The notes: a model not told the origin generated them from the letters alone. A stretch of DNA of 64,000 nt from Thermoflexus hugenholtzii JAD2 (GCF_900187885.1 NZ_FYEK01000035.1:1-64000), one strand, 5' to 3'. Positions 26,487 to 36,439 are shown, counted from the stretch's first letter. Numbers and translations: made by a program.

Positions 26487-27388
26487 GCGACCGCCCGTTG
26501 CGAGTGGGCACCCGGGGCAGCGCTTTGGCCCGGGCACAAACCGAGCAGGTGATCCGCCGGCTCCGCGCCATGCATCCGGAGATCCCGGTGGAGACCGTGA
26601 TCGTCCACACCAGTGGCGACCGCGGGCAGCGGGAGGTGCGGGGTGCCTTCGTCAAGGAGCTCCAGCACGCCCTTCTGGAGGGACGGATCGACCTGGCGGT
26701 GCACAGCTTGAAGGATCTGCCCACGGATTCGGTGCCCGGGCTGCGGCTGGCGGCCGTGCTGGAACGGGAAGATCCCCGGGAGGCCTTGATCGCCTGCGAC
26801 GGATGGACCTGGGCGACGCTGCCCGCTGGCGCCCGGGTGGGGACCGGCAGCCCCCGCCGGGCCGCCCAGCTGCGGGCGCTCCGGCCGGATCTGGCCTATC
26901 TCCCGCTCATCGGGAACGTGGACACGCGCTTGCGGCGCCTGGAGGAGGGGCGCTACGAGGCCATCGTGCTGGCCGTGGCCGGGCTGATCCGCCTGGGGCG
27001 CAGCGAGGCCATCACGGAGATCTTCCCCCTGGATCAGGTGCTCCCGGCCCCGGGGCAAGGAGCCATCGCCGTGGAAATCCGGGCGGACGATGCGCGGGCC
27101 CAGGTCCTCGCGGAGCGCCTCAACCATCCGCCCACGTGGTGGGCGGTGACCGCTGAGCGCGCCTTCCTGCGCGCCCTGGGCGGAGGCTGTCGGGTCCCCA
27201 TCGCCGCCTATGGCGAGGTGCGCGGCGATCGCCTATGGCTGGACGGCTTGGTGATCTCCCCGGATGGGAGGCAGGCGATCCGGGATCAGATCGAAGGACC
27301 CGCGGAGGCCGCGGAGGAGCTGGGCCGCGCCCTGGCCGAACGGCTCCGGAGCCAAGGGGCGATTCGGATCCTGGAGGAGGCGGGATGA
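26483..27388 (+). CDS. hemC: Hydroxymethylbilane synthase (porphobilinogen deaminase)
   Basis: 301 residues from GTG 26483; the GTGA overlap with the hemA stop and the family N-terminus LRVGTRGSALARAQ fix the start, although the frame is open far upstream. It polymerises four porphobilinogens into hydroxymethylbilane. HSLKDLPT, GTGSPRRAAQL and GNVDTRLRRL are the substrate-binding segments. The Cys that carries the dipyrromethane cofactor is in LGGGCRVP (~residue 236). It is coupled to hemD downstream by a second 4-nt overlap. Confidence 0.97.
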   Translation: MSDRPLRVGTRGSALARAQTEQVIRRLRAMHPEIPVETVIVHTSGDRGQREVRGAFVKELQHALLEGRIDLAVHSLKDLPTDSVPGLRLAAVLEREDPREALIACDGWTWATLPAGARVGTGSPRRAAQLRALRPDLAYLPLIGNVDTRLRRLEEGRYEAIVLAVAGLIRLGRSEAITEIFPLDQVLPAPGQGAIAVEIRADDARAQVLAERLNHPPTWWAVTAERAFLRALGGGCRVPIAAYGEVRGDRLWLDGLVISPDGRQAIRDQIEGPAEAAEELGRALAERLRSQGAIRILEEAG

Positions 27389-28179
27389 GCCGGACGCCGC
27401 CGTTGCAGGGATGCCGGGTGCTGATCACCCGACCCCGTCCGGCGGCGGAGGAGCTGGCGGCGCGGCTGACGGCCCTGGGCGCCATCCCGGTGTTGCTTCC
27501 CGCCATCGAGATCCGGCCGCCGGAGGATCCCCGCCCCCTGGAGGAGGCAGTGCGGCAGGCCCTCACCTTCGACTGGATCCTCTTCACCAGCGCCAACGGG
27601 GTCCACGCTTTCCTCGAGCGCTGGATCGCCGCCGGCCGATCGCCGGCGGAGCTGGCCCGGGTCCGCCTGGGGGCCATCGGCCCGGCGACGGCCCGCGCCC
27701 TTCAACGCTACGGACTGCAGGCGGCTTACCAGCCGACGGTCTATCTCTCGGAGGCCATGGCGGAGGGGCTGGGGGAAGTCGCCGGCCGCCGCGTGTTGCT
27801 GCCCCGCGCCGACATCGCCCGCCGGGAGCTGGCGGAGCGCCTGCGGGCCCGCGGGGCGGAGGTGGTGGAGGTGGCCGCCTACCGGGTGGCCGCCGCCGGG
27901 GATGCGGAGGCGCTGCGCACGGCGCTCGATCCGCGGCCTCACCGGGTGACCTTCACCAGCCCCTCGACCGTGCGGGCCCTGGCCGGGCTGCTGGAGCAAC
28001 GGGAGGAGATCCGCCCGGCCGACCTGCCCGCCGTGTGCATCGGGCCGGTGACCGCCGCCGAGGCCGTGGCCCTGGGCTTCCCGATTGCGGCGGTGGCCCG
28101 GGAGCACACCCAGGAGGGCCTGATCCGGGCCCTGATCGAGAGCTGGAGTCGGAACCCATCTTCGAGCCCGGAGGGCTGA
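27385..28179 (+). CDS. hemD: Uroporphyrinogen-III synthase
   Basis: 264 residues from ATG 27385 (ATGA overlap with hemC). It cyclises and inverts ring D of hydroxymethylbilane. HemD is poorly conserved, but the two-lobed pattern is clear: VLITRPRPAAEELAARL at the start, FTSANGVHAFL, GAIGPATARAL, the second-lobe TFTSPSTVRAL-type element and CIGPVTAAEA near the end. Context between hemC and hemB makes the call firm. 48 nt separate it from hemB. Confidence 0.94.
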   Translation: MSRTPPLQGCRVLITRPRPAAEELAARLTALGAIPVLLPAIEIRPPEDPRPLEEAVRQALTFDWILFTSANGVHAFLERWIAAGRSPAELARVRLGAIGPATARALQRYGLQAAYQPTVYLSEAMAEGLGEVAGRRVLLPRADIARRELAERLRARGAEVVEVAAYRVAAAGDAEALRTALDPRPHRVTFTSPSTVRALAGLLEQREEIRPADLPAVCIGPVTAAEAVALGFPIAAVAREHTQEGLIRALIESWSRNPSSSPEG

Positions 28180-28227
28180 AGAGGGCCGGCCCTCCGGCGA
28201 TCGCTTGAACCCCATAGGAGGTGAGAG

Positions 28228-29226
28228 ATGGCGCAGGTGCTTTCTTCCATCCGGGTGGAGCCCATTGATCGCTTGCGACGGCTGCGCCGGACGGAGGGGC
28301 TGCGGGCGCTGGCCCGGGAGATCTCGCTGACGCCGGAGGACTTCATCTATCCCCTCTTCGTCCGACCCGGGCGAAACGTCCGGGAGCCCATCTCCTCGAT
28401 GCCGGGCCAGTTCCGCCTCACCGTCGACCGCCTGGAGGCGGAGGTCGAGGAGATCGTCCGCCTGGGCATCCGCGCTGTGCTGCTCTTCGGGCTGGCGGAG
28501 CGAAAGGATCCGGAGGCCCGGGAGGCCTGGGAGGAGAACGGCCTGGTGCCCCAGGCGGTCCGGCGCATCAAGGCCATCGCCCCGGAGCTGGTGGTGATCA
28601 CCGACGTCTGCGTGTGCGCTTACACCGACCACGGGCACTGCGGCATCGTGCGGGACGGCCAGGTGGATAACGACGCCACGCTGGCCCTGCTGGCCCGGAT
28701 GGCCCTGGCCCATGCGGCGGCGGGGGCGGACCTGGTGGCCCCCAGCGCCATGATGGACGGCCAGGTCCGGGCGATCCGGGAGGCCCTCGACGAAGCCAGC
28801 TTCGTCGACGTGGGGATCATGGCCTACTCCGCGAAGTTCGCCTCCGCCTTCTACGGGCCGTTCCGCGAAGCAGCGGACTCGGCGCCGCGTTTCGGCGACC
28901 GGCGGAGCTACCAGATGGACCCGCCGAACGCCCGGGAGGCCCTGCGGGAGATCGAGCGGGATATCGCCCAGGGGGCAGACATCATCATGGTCAAGCCGGC
29001 CCTGGCGTATCTGGATGTGATCCGTCGGGCCCGGGAGCGCTTTGATCACCCCCTCGCGGCTTACAACGTGAGCGGGGAATACAGCATGGTGAAGGCGGCG
29101 GCGCAGATGGGCTGGCTGGACGAGGAGCGGGCGGTGATGGAGATCCTCATCGCCATCAAACGGGCGGGGGCCGACCGGATCATCACCTATTTCGCCAAGG
29201 AGGCCGCCCGCTGGCTGCGCCGTTGA
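28228..29226 (+). CDS. hemB: Porphobilinogen synthase (delta-aminolevulinate dehydratase), zinc type
   Basis: 332 residues. It condenses two aminolevulinates to porphobilinogen. The active-site zinc cysteines are present: [14 protein letters not shown] with Cys128, Cys130 and Cys138. The Schiff-base lysines are Lys203 ([14 protein letters not shown]) and Lys256 ([10 protein letters not shown]). [14 protein letters not shown] is the substrate loop. A strong AGGAGGTGA precedes the ATG, stronger than those of the coupled genes, consistent with independent initiation inside the operon. Confidence 0.97.
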   Translation: MAQVLSSIRVEPIDRLRRLRRTEGLRALAREISLTPEDFIYPLFVRPGRNVREPISSMPGQFRLTVDRLEAEVEEIVRLGIRAVLLFGLAERKDPEAREAWEENGLVPQAVRRIKAIAPELVVITDVCVCAYTDHGHCGIVRDGQVDNDATLALLARMALAHAAAGADLVAPSAMMDGQVRAIREALDEASFVDVGIMAYSAKFASAFYGPFREAADSAPRFGDRRSYQMDPPNAREALREIERDIAQGADIIMVKPALAYLDVIRRARERFDHPLAAYNVSGEYSMVKAAAQMGWLDEERAVMEILIAIKRAGADRIITYFAKEAARWLRR

Positions 29227-29260
29227 GGGAACCCCATACCCCCTCGGAGGAGAGCCTGCG

Positions 29261-29941
29261 ATGGAGAAAACCGTGCTCGGGCACTTCGCCTTCTTCCGTC
29301 TGACCGAGGCCTTCTGGGCGCTGCCCCCTGCCCAGCGGCGGGCGCAGGCCGCCGCCTGGTGGGAGGGGATCTCCCGGGCCGCGGTCCGGGCCTACCTGTA
29401 TCAGGTCTTCCCCACTCGCGTCGAGGCCGATCTCCTGGTCTGGAGCGCGGAGCCCGTGGAGGCGTCGGAGACCCCGGCTCGGTTCTTCGAGCGGTTCGCC
29501 CGGGCCGTTCACGGCTGCCGCACGCTCGTCCAGCCTGTCCTCACCCTGTGGGGCTTCACCCGCCCCTCCATCTACGCCGCCGGGCGCTCCCCCCAGGAGA
29601 TCGACCCCTTCGAGGAGGACCGCCGTCCTTACCTGATCGTGTATCCCTTCGTCAAGACGACGGACTGGTATCTCATGAGCAAGGACGCCCGCCAGGGGAT
29701 GATGAACGAGCACATCCGGGTGGGGAAACAATACCCGGCGATCCGTCAGTGGTTGCTTTACGCCTTTGGCCTCCAGGACCAAGAGTTCGTGGTGGTCTAT
29801 GAGGCCGAGGACCTGGTCCTGTTCTCCGACCTGGTTCAGGCCCTGCGGGGCACGGAGGCTCGCCGCTACACCCTGCGGGACACCCCCATCTTCACCGCGC
29901 TCTACCGGCCGCTGGAGGCAGCCCTGGATTTGCTCGGATGA
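29261..29941 (+). CDS. hemQ: HemQ / coproheme decarboxylase (chlorite-dismutase family)
   Basis: 226 residues. In Gram-positive-type heme synthesis HemQ (ChdC) oxidatively decarboxylates two propionates of coproheme to give heme b, using peroxide. The core reads YPFVKTTDWYLM and MMNEHIRVGKQYP, carrying the catalytic-site Tyr and Lys and the proximal His of HemQ proteins. It ends with ARRYTLRDTPIFTALYRP, a family hallmark. There is no Arg-type chlorite dismutase signature. GGAGGAG precedes the ATG. The radical SAM gene follows after 10 nt, and the HemY and HemH needed for the same route lie downstream. Confidence 0.92.
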   Translation: MEKTVLGHFAFFRLTEAFWALPPAQRRAQAAAWWEGISRAAVRAYLYQVFPTRVEADLLVWSAEPVEASETPARFFERFARAVHGCRTLVQPVLTLWGFTRPSIYAAGRSPQEIDPFEEDRRPYLIVYPFVKTTDWYLMSKDARQGMMNEHIRVGKQYPAIRQWLLYAFGLQDQEFVVVYEAEDLVLFSDLVQALRGTEARRYTLRDTPIFTALYRPLEAALDLLG

Positions 29942-29951
29942 GGAGGGCCCC

Positions 29952-30980
29952 ATGCGCTACGCGGAGCGCCCGTTGCTCATCTACTGGGAGCTGACCCGCG
30001 CGTGCGATCTGGCCTGCCGGCATTGCCGGGCGGAGGCCATCCCCCAGCGGGATCCGCGGGAGCTCTCCACGGAGGAAGGCTTCGCCCTGCTGGAGCGCCT
30101 GACGGCCTTCGGAGATCCCCGGCCCCACCTCGTGTTAACAGGAGGGGATCCTCTGAAGCGCCCGGATCTCTTCGATCTGATCGCGGAGGCCCGACGCCTG
30201 GGCTTTCTGGTGGCGCTGACCCCCAGCGGCACCTACGCCCTCACGGAGGCGGCGATCGACCGGCTGAAGGCCGCAGGGATCTGGATGCTGGCCCTGAGCC
30301 TGGATGGGTCCACGGCGGCGCGGCACGACGCCCTGCGGGGGGTGCCGGGGAGCTTCGCCCAGACCGTGCGGGCAGCCCGCTGGGCAGCGGCGGCCGGGTT
30401 GCCCTTCCAGATCAACACCCTGGTATGCGCCGAGACCCTGGAGGATCTCCCGGCCATAGTGGAGCGGGTGAGGGAGCTGGGGGCCCGCCGCTGGAGCCTC
30501 TTCTTCCTGATCCCCACCGGCCGCGGCCGGCTCCTCCGCGAGATCTCGCCAGAGGAGAGCGAACGCCTGATGCACTGGCTCATCGACCTGGCCCCCCAGG
30601 TGCCCTTCGAGATCAAGACCACCGAGGCCCATCACTACCGTCGGGTCCTGGTGCAGCGGGCGAACGGTCATCTGCCTCCCGCCGCGCGCCGCGGGTTTGG
30701 GGTTCGGGATGGCAACGGCATCATGTTCATCTCCCACATCGGGGAGATCTATCCCTCGGGCTTCCTGCCCATCCCGCTGGGGAACGTGCGCCGGGAGGAC
30801 CCGGTGGCCATCTATCGGGAGCATCCCCTCTTCGTCGCCCTGCGGGATCCGGACGCGCTGAAGGGGAAATGCGGGCGCTGTCCTTTCCGGGCCATCTGCG
30901 GCGGATCCCGGGCCCGGGCTTATGCCGTCACCGGGGATCCCCTGGAGAGCGATCCCCTGTGCCCGTATCTCCCGGCATAA
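29952..30980 (+). CDS. Radical SAM/SPASM protein in the heme operon (AhbD/NirJ/PqqE-like group)
   Basis: 342 residues from ATG 29952; GAGGAGGG precedes it. The radical SAM cluster motif CDLACRHC (Cys18, Cys22, Cys25) is followed by [14 protein letters not shown] and a [12 protein letters not shown] strand. A C-terminal SPASM-like set [12 protein letters not shown] plus a later Cys would bind an auxiliary 4Fe-4S cluster. This architecture is shared by AhbD (anaerobic coproheme decarboxylase), NirJ and PqqE. It is not HemN or HemZ, which have a different cysteine context. Sitting between hemQ and hemL with 10-nt gaps on both sides, it may act in heme formation, for example as an oxygen-independent stand-in for HemQ. 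The substrate is unproven. Confidence 0.8.
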   Translation: MRYAERPLLIYWELTRACDLACRHCRAEAIPQRDPRELSTEEGFALLERLTAFGDPRPHLVLTGGDPLKRPDLFDLIAEARRLGFLVALTPSGTYALTEAAIDRLKAAGIWMLALSLDGSTAARHDALRGVPGSFAQTVRAARWAAAAGLPFQINTLVCAETLEDLPAIVERVRELGARRWSLFFLIPTGRGRLLREISPEESERLMHWLIDLAPQVPFEIKTTEAHHYRRVLVQRANGHLPPAARRGFGVRDGNGIMFISHIGEIYPSGFLPIPLGNVRREDPVAIYREHPLFVALRDPDALKGKCGRCPFRAICGGSRARAYAVTGDPLESDPLCPYLPA

Positions 30981-30990
30981 GGAGGCGGCG

Positions 30991-32286
30991 ATGCAGGCCG
31001 AGCGTTCGGAGCAGCTTTTCGCGCTGGCCCAAACCGTGATGCCCGGAGGGGTCTCGAGCCCGGTGCGGGCTTTCCGGGCGGTGGGGGGCACGCCCCGCTT
31101 CATCGCCCGCGGGAAGGGGGCTTACCTCTACGATGTGGACGGCAACCGCTACATCGACTACGTGGGCTCGTGGGGTGCGCTGATCCTGGGCCATGCGCAT
31201 CCGGCGGTGGTCCGCGCCCTGCGGGAGGCGATCCGACGCGGAACCAGCTTCGGCGCCCCCACCGAGGCCGAGCTGGCGCTGGCCCTCCGCATCCGGGAGG
31301 CCTTCCCTTCCATCGAAAAAATTCGATTTGTGAACTCGGGGACCGAGGCGACGATGAGCGCGCTGCGGGTGGCCCGAGCGGCGACCGGCCGCTCGAAGAT
31401 CCTCCAGTTCGAGGGGGCCTACCACGGGCATGCGGATTTCCTGTTGGCCCGGGCGGGCTCGGGGCTGGCCACCTTCGGGCTCCCCGCCAGCGCCGGCGTC
31501 CCCTCCGCCTGGGTCCAGGACACCCTGGTGGCGCCCTACAACGATCTGGAGGCTGTGGCCGCCCTCTTTGAGCGGTTCCCCGACCAGATCGCCGCGGTGA
31601 TCGTGGAGCCGGTGGCGGGGAACATGGGGGTGGTCCCGCCGAAGCCCGGCTTCCTGGAGGGACTGCGGGACCTCACCCGCCGCCACGGGGCGCTGCTCGT
31701 TTTCGATGAGGTGATCACCGGCTTCCGGGTCGGCCCGGGCGGTGCCCAGGGGCTTTACGAGATAAAGCCGGACCTCACCTGCCTGGGGAAGATCATCGGC
31801 GGGGGGCTGCCCATCGGGGCCTACGGGGGACGGGCGGACCTGATGGACCTGGTGGCGCCGGTGGGCCCGGTGTATCAGGCCGGCACCCTCTCGGGCAATC
31901 CCCTCTCGATGGCCGCCGGGCGGGCCACCCTGGAGCAGCTCACCCCGGTCCTTTACCAGCAGCTGGAGGAGCGCGCCGCGCAGCTGGCGGAGGGCCTGCG
32001 GGCCGCCGCCGAGGAGGCGGGCGTGCCGGTCCGCATCCACCGGGTGGGCTCCATGCTCAGCGTCTTCTTCACGGAGGCCGAGGTGGTGGATTTCGCAACG
32101 GCCTCCGCCACCGACCGCGCCCGCTACGCCCGCTTCTTCCACGCGATGCTGACTCGCGGGGTCTACCTGCCTCCCTCCCCCCTGGAGGCGTGGTTCGTCT
32201 CCGCCGCCCACACCGATGACCACATCGCGCGCACCCTGCGGGCGGCGCGGGAGGCGTTCCGGGAGGTGGCCCGTGGCGGCGTTTAA
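30991..32286 (+). CDS. hemL: Glutamate-1-semialdehyde 2,1-aminomutase
   Basis: 431 residues from ATG 30991 (AAGGAGG upstream). This PLP enzyme converts glutamate-1-semialdehyde from HemA into aminolevulinate. The family start [11 protein letters not shown], the [15 protein letters not shown] phosphate-binding segment, YHGHADFLL, and [16 protein letters not shown] are present. The PLP lysine is Lys267 in [17 protein letters not shown]. The product is ordinary in length. It overlaps hemE by 14 nt. It sits seven genes after hemA although the two act consecutively. Confidence 0.97.
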   Translation: MQAERSEQLFALAQTVMPGGVSSPVRAFRAVGGTPRFIARGKGAYLYDVDGNRYIDYVGSWGALILGHAHPAVVRALREAIRRGTSFGAPTEAELALALRIREAFPSIEKIRFVNSGTEATMSALRVARAATGRSKILQFEGAYHGHADFLLARAGSGLATFGLPASAGVPSAWVQDTLVAPYNDLEAVAALFERFPDQIAAVIVEPVAGNMGVVPPKPGFLEGLRDLTRRHGALLVFDEVITGFRVGPGGAQGLYEIKPDLTCLGKIIGGGLPIGAYGGRADLMDLVAPVGPVYQAGTLSGNPLSMAAGRATLEQLTPVLYQQLEERAAQLAEGLRAAAEEAGVPVRIHRVGSMLSVFFTEAEVVDFATASATDRARYARFFHAMLTRGVYLPPSPLEAWFVSAAHTDDHIARTLRAAREAFREVARGGV

Positions 32287-33319
32287 CGACCGCTTCCTGC
32301 GGGCCTGCCGCCGGGAGCCGGTAGACGTTACCCCGGTCTGGTTCATGCGGCAGGCCGGCCGCTATCTCCCGGAATACCGCGCCCTGCGGGCGCGATATGC
32401 CTTCCTGGACCTCTGTCGCCAGCCGGAGCTGGCCGTGGAGATCACTTGCATGCCCCTGCGGCGCTTTGCCGTCGACGCGGCTATCCTGTTCTCCGACCTG
32501 ACCATCCCCCTCCTGGGCATGGGTATCCCCCTCGCCCTGGAGGAGGGCTCCGGCCCGGTGATCGAATCCCCCCTCCGTCGGGATGCGGATGTGGTCCGCC
32601 TGCGGACCCTGGAGCCCGAGGCCGACGTCCCCTTTGTCCTGGAGGCCATCCGCATGCTGCGGGCGGAGCTCCCCGTGCCGCTCATCGGATTCCTGGGAGG
32701 GCCCTTCACCCTGGCCTGCTACCTGGTGGAGGGTCGGGCGGCGCGGGATTTCGCCCGGGCGCGGGCCCTGATGTTCGCCGCGCCGGCCACCTGGCATGCT
32801 CTAATGGAGCGCCTGACGGAAAGCCTGATCCGCTACGCCCGCTCCCAGATCGCCGCCGGCGTCCACGCCCTCCAGATCTTCGAGAGCTGGATCGGCCTCC
32901 TCCACCCTCTGGACTACCGGGCCTTCGTCCGGCCTTACCTGTGCCGCCTGATGGAAGCCCTGCAGCCGTCCGGGATCCCCCTGATCCTCTTCGGGACTGG
33001 GACGGCGGCCCTGTTGGAGGATCTGGCGGAGGCCGGGGCGTCCGTGATCGGGCTCGACTGGCGGGTGCCGCTGGACGCGGCCTGGGCGCGCCTGGGGGAT
33101 CGGGTGGCTCTCCAAGGAAACCTGGATCCGGCGGTGCTGCTGGCGCCCTTCGAGGTGGTGGCCGCCCATGCGGAGCGGATCCTGCGGCAGGCCGGTGGCC
33201 GGCCCGGCCATATCTTCAACACCGGCCACGGGCTGCTGCCGGAGACCCCGCCGGACACCGTGGCCCGCCTGGTGGATTGGGTGCATGCCTATCGAGGGGA
33301 TCTCCAAGGAGGGCCATGA
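32273..33319 (+). CDS. hemE: Uroporphyrinogen decarboxylase
   Basis: 348 residues from GTG 32273, inside the end of hemL; the reading [18 protein letters not shown] matches the family N-terminus better than any upstream in-frame start. It decarboxylates uroporphyrinogen III to coproporphyrinogen [19 protein letters not shown] is the signature. [12 protein letters not shown] and [15 protein letters not shown] are further active-site elements, and [16 protein letters not shown] is the C-terminal signature. It is coupled to the downstream oxidase by a 4-nt overlap. Confidence 0.97.
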   Translation: MAAFNDRFLRACRREPVDVTPVWFMRQAGRYLPEYRALRARYAFLDLCRQPELAVEITCMPLRRFAVDAAILFSDLTIPLLGMGIPLALEEGSGPVIESPLRRDADVVRLRTLEPEADVPFVLEAIRMLRAELPVPLIGFLGGPFTLACYLVEGRAARDFARARALMFAAPATWHALMERLTESLIRYARSQIAAGVHALQIFESWIGLLHPLDYRAFVRPYLCRLMEALQPSGIPLILFGTGTAALLEDLAEAGASVIGLDWRVPLDAAWARLGDRVALQGNLDPAVLLAPFEVVAAHAERILRQAGGRPGHIFNTGHGLLPETPPDTVARLVDWVHAYRGDLQGGP

Positions 33320-34725
33320 TGCGCGTGGTGATCGTCGGCGGGGGGATCGCCGGGCTGAGCGCGGCGTATTTCCTGGAGCGCGCGATGGCCCCGGGAGGCG
33401 GGCCGGTCGAGATCTTCCTGGTCGAACGGGCTTCGCGCCTGGGCGGGAAGATCCTCACGCTGCGGGAGGAAGGATTCATCGTCGAGGGAGGGCCGGATTC
33501 GTTCCTCCGGGCGAAGCCCGAGGGGATGGCGTTGCTGCGCGCGCTGGGGCTGGAAAGCGAGGCGGTGGCCCCCCGGGCACGCGCCGTGTATGTGCTGCGC
33601 CGGGGCCGGCTCCACCCGATCCCCGAGGCGTTGCTGGCCCTGCGCCCGGATCCCCAGGCGGTGCTGCGAGCGGGGGGCCTTTCGTGGCGAGGGCGGCTTC
33701 GGGCGCTGCTGGAGCCGTGGGTGCCGCCGCGCCGGGAGGACGGCGACGAGCCCCTGGCGGCCTTCCTGCGCCGCCGTTTCGGCCGCGCCTTCGCCGAGGC
33801 CATCGCGGAGCCGCTGACAGCAGGGGTCCATGCGGGGGATCCCGAGCGCCTGAGCGCGCAGGCGCTTTATCCCCATCTCCTCGCCCTGGAGCGGCGCTTC
33901 GGCAGCCTGGCCCGGGGGCTGCGGGCCGCTCGCCCCGCTGCACCCTCCGGCCCGGCGTTTGTCTCCCTGCGCGCGGGCATGGAGGCGCTGGTGGACCGGC
34001 TGTCCGCTTCTCTTCGGCGAACCCGCATCCTCGCCGGGCGCGCGGTCATCGGCCTGGCCCCGCGCCGCGAAGGCCGCGCTTTCCGCTATCTGGTGGCGAT
34101 GGCGGACGGAGAGACGCTGGAGGCCGACGGGGTGATGCTGGCCGTCCCGGCCTTCGAGGCGGCGCGGTGGCTGGCCCCCTTCGCCCCCGAGGCCGCCGCG
34201 CGGCTGCGGGAGATCCCCTTCGTCTCCACCGCGGTGATCACCCTGGCCTTCCGGCGGGAGCAGGTGGCCCATCCCCTGAATGGAAGCGGCTTCCTGGTGC
34301 CCCGGGCGGAGGCCTTCCCGCTGACCGGATGCACGTGGACTTCTTCCAAGTGGCCGGGGCGGGCGTCGGAAGGCCGCGTCCTGCTGCGCGCCTTCGTCGG
34401 TCGGGCGGGGGATGCCGATGCCCTCGCGCGGGAGGACCCTGAGCTGATCCGGATGGCGGTGGAGGCCCTGCGCCCGCTCCTGGGCCTGCAGGGGAGTCCG
34501 CTCCGCGCTTGGGTGCACCGCTGGCCGGAGGGGATGCCCCAGTATACCGTGGGGCACCTGGAGCGCCTGGCCGCCATCGAGGTGGCGTTGCGTCCCTTCC
34601 CCCGCCTGTGCCTCATCGGCGCTTCGTATCGTGGGGTGGGCATCCCCGATCTCATCCGGCAGGCCCGAGAGGCAGCCCGGCTTCTCCTGGGGGAGGAAAC
34701 GGACCCTTCGGGACCCCCGCGCTGA
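33316..34725 (+). CDS. hemY: HemY/CgoX-type porphyrinogen oxidase (FAD, oxygen-dependent)
   Basis: 469 residues from ATG 33316 (a second ATG follows at 33319). The N-terminal FAD loop is VVIVGGGIAGLSAAYFLE, followed by ERASRLGGKILT and EGGPDSFL. The C-terminal CLIGASYRGVGIPDLIRQAR closes the flavin site as in HemY. In organisms with HemQ this enzyme normally acts as coproporphyrinogen III oxidase (CgoX) rather than protoporphyrinogen oxidase. The presence of hemQ upstream and the absence of hemF/hemN in the operon support that reading here. Oxygen is its usual electron acceptor. Confidence 0.93.
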   Translation: MMRVVIVGGGIAGLSAAYFLERAMAPGGGPVEIFLVERASRLGGKILTLREEGFIVEGGPDSFLRAKPEGMALLRALGLESEAVAPRARAVYVLRRGRLHPIPEALLALRPDPQAVLRAGGLSWRGRLRALLEPWVPPRREDGDEPLAAFLRRRFGRAFAEAIAEPLTAGVHAGDPERLSAQALYPHLLALERRFGSLARGLRAARPAAPSGPAFVSLRAGMEALVDRLSASLRRTRILAGRAVIGLAPRREGRAFRYLVAMADGETLEADGVMLAVPAFEAARWLAPFAPEAAARLREIPFVSTAVITLAFRREQVAHPLNGSGFLVPRAEAFPLTGCTWTSSKWPGRASEGRVLLRAFVGRAGDADALAREDPELIRMAVEALRPLLGLQGSPLRAWVHRWPEGMPQYTVGHLERLAAIEVALRPFPRLCLIGASYRGVGIPDLIRQAREAARLLLGEETDPSGPPR

Positions 34726-34746
34726 ACCTCACGTTCGGAGGCGGAG

Positions 34747-35670
34747 ATGGCCCGCATCGGCGTGTTGTTGATGGCCTATGGGACGCCCTCCTCGCTGGAG
34801 GAGGTGGAGGCTTACTACACCCACATCCGGGGAGGACGTCCGCCGTCGCCGGAGCAGGTGGAGGACCTGCAAGCGCGCTACCGGCGCATCGGCGGGCGTT
34901 CCCCGCTCCTGGAGATCACGCTCCGGCAGGCCGAGGCCCTGGCGGCCCGGCTGGCCCGGATCGCCCTCGGCCACTCCTTCCACGTTCGGGTCGGCATGCG
35001 CCATGCGCCTCCTTTTATCGAAGAAGCCGTCTCCGAGTTGGTGAGGGAAGGCATCGATCGCCTGATCGCCCTGGCGCTGGCGCCGCATTTCTCCCGCATG
35101 AGCGTGGGCGCCTACCACGCCGCGATGCGCCGGGCCCTCGCGGCCCATGCCGCTGCCCTCCCCGTAGTGGAGATCGGGGGCTGGGGCGACCATCCGCTGT
35201 TCCTCATGGCCATGGCGGAGGGCCTGCGGGAGGCCCTGGCGGATCTGCCCCCTGACGCGACCGAGGTGATCTTCACCGCCCACAGCCTCCCGGCCCGGCT
35301 ACGCGCGGAAGGGGACCCCTATGAGGTCGAGCTGCTGGACTCGGCGCGGCGGGTGGCCCGGATGGTGGGGTGGACACGATGGCGCTTCGCCTACCAGAGC
35401 GCCAGCGCCACCGGCGAGCCGTGGCTGGGGCCGGATCTCCTGGAGGTCCTGGAGGACATCGCCCGCAAAAGGGAGGCCCAGCACGTGGTGGTCTGCCCCA
35501 TCGGCTTCGTGGCGGACCACTTGGAGATCCTCTATGACCTGGACGTGGAAGCCCGGGAGGCGGCGGCGCGGTGGGGGCTGGATTTCCGGCGCACCCGCTC
35601 CCTCAACGACGATCCGCTCCTGATCGAGGCCCTGGCCGCGCTGGTCTGCGAGGCCGTCGCCCGGGGATAG
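34747..35670 (+). CDS. hemH: Ferrochelatase (probably coproporphyrin ferrochelatase, CpfC)
   Basis: 307 residues. It inserts Fe2+ into the porphyrin ring. GVLLMAYGTPSSLEEVEAYY, with Tyr near residue 12, and YRRIGGRSPL are typical of the Gram-positive-type short enzyme without a C-terminal anchor. The metal-site His179 (FTAHSLPARL) and Glu260 (ADHLEILYDLD) are present. There are no cysteines of the 2Fe-2S type. It is the last gene of the heme operon, 21 nt after hemY and preceded by GGAGGCGGAG. In a HemQ operon the substrate is most likely coproporphyrin III. Confidence 0.95.
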   Translation: MARIGVLLMAYGTPSSLEEVEAYYTHIRGGRPPSPEQVEDLQARYRRIGGRSPLLEITLRQAEALAARLARIALGHSFHVRVGMRHAPPFIEEAVSELVREGIDRLIALALAPHFSRMSVGAYHAAMRRALAAHAAALPVVEIGGWGDHPLFLMAMAEGLREALADLPPDATEVIFTAHSLPARLRAEGDPYEVELLDSARRVARMVGWTRWRFAYQSASATGEPWLGPDLLEVLEDIARKREAQHVVVCPIGFVADHLEILYDLDVEAREAAARWGLDFRRTRSLNDDPLLIEALAALVCEAVARG

Positions 35671-35680
35671 GGCGCTCTCC

Positions 35681-36439
35681 TCAGCGGGCGGGGGAGGCCC
35701 CCTGGAGCATCTGAAGCAAGGCCTCCGTCTCCTCGCGGAACGGGGAGGGCGCGGGGCGCTCCAGGAAGGCGCGCAGGTGCCGCTGGGCCTCCTCCACCTG
35801 CCCGATCTGGGCCAGCAGCCGCCCGAGCCAGTAGTGGGCCTCCGGCATATCCGGGGCGATGGCCAGAGCTTGCCGCAGATCCGCCTCCGCGCCCGCGAGA
35901 TCCCCGTGGAGGAAACGGACGGCCCCTCGCCCCACGTAAGCCTCCGCGAAATTCTCCCGCAACCGGAGAGCCGCCTCGAAGGCCCGCTCTGCCTCCTCCA
36001 GGCGACCCTGCTGGAGCCGCACCGCGCCCAGCAGATAATGTCCGCGGGCCTCCCGGGGATCCTGAGCCAGGAGCGTCTGGAGCTCGGCCGCGGCCTCGCT
36101 CAGCCGGCCGCTCCGGTAAAGCGCCATGCTCAACCCCAGGCGGGCGGATCGATCCGCGGGTGCCCGCCGCAATGCCTCCCGGTAGGCGGCCTCCGCTTCA
36201 CCCAGGCGGCCGGCCTGGGCGTAGGCCTCCCCCAGCAGAACGCGGGCCTCCACCGCCTCCGGGTGCTCCCGGAGGAAATCTTCCAGAAAGGAAAGGGCCT
36301 TCAGGGGATCCCCCTGCCGGAGGGCCTCCCGCGCGGAGGCGAGGCGGGGATCCCGCGTGGGAGTCGGGGAGGGAGGCGGAGCCGCGCGGCAGGCCAGGCC
36401 CACGCTCAGCAGGGCCAGGAGGGCCAGCGCCCGTTTCAT
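35681..36439 (-). CDS. TPR-repeat lipoprotein
   Basis: 252 residues from ATG 36439. The signal peptide ends in a lipobox (LLSVGLAC, Cys ~18), followed by a Pro/Thr linker (PPPSPTPTRDP). Five to six TPR units fill the rest, for example ALSFLEDFLREHPEAVEARVL and AEAAYREALRRAPADRSARLG, each ~34 residues. It is probably a surface-anchored scaffold. The start overlaps the upstream metallo-hydrolase stop by 4 nt (36436-36439), so the two are coupled. The frame is open further upstream but without a signal. Partner and process are unknown. Confidence 0.85.
   Translation of the reverse strand: MKRALALLALLSVGLACRAAPPPSPTPTRDPRLASAREALRQGDPLKALSFLEDFLREHPEAVEARVLLGEAYAQAGRLGEAEAAYREALRRAPADRSARLGLSMALYRSGRLSEAAAELQTLLAQDPREARGHYLLGAVRLQQGRLEEAERAFEAALRLRENFAEAYVGRGAVRFLHGDLAGAEADLRQALAIAPDMPEAHYWLGRLLAQIGQVEEAQRHLRAFLERPAPSPFREETEALLQMLQGASPAR

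Noticed and set aside
29952-30980. Radical SAM gene as HemN/HemZ coproporphyrinogen dehydrogenase
   Set aside because: It has a C-terminal SPASM-like cysteine set and lacks the HemN-type N-terminal cysteine context and downstream motifs.
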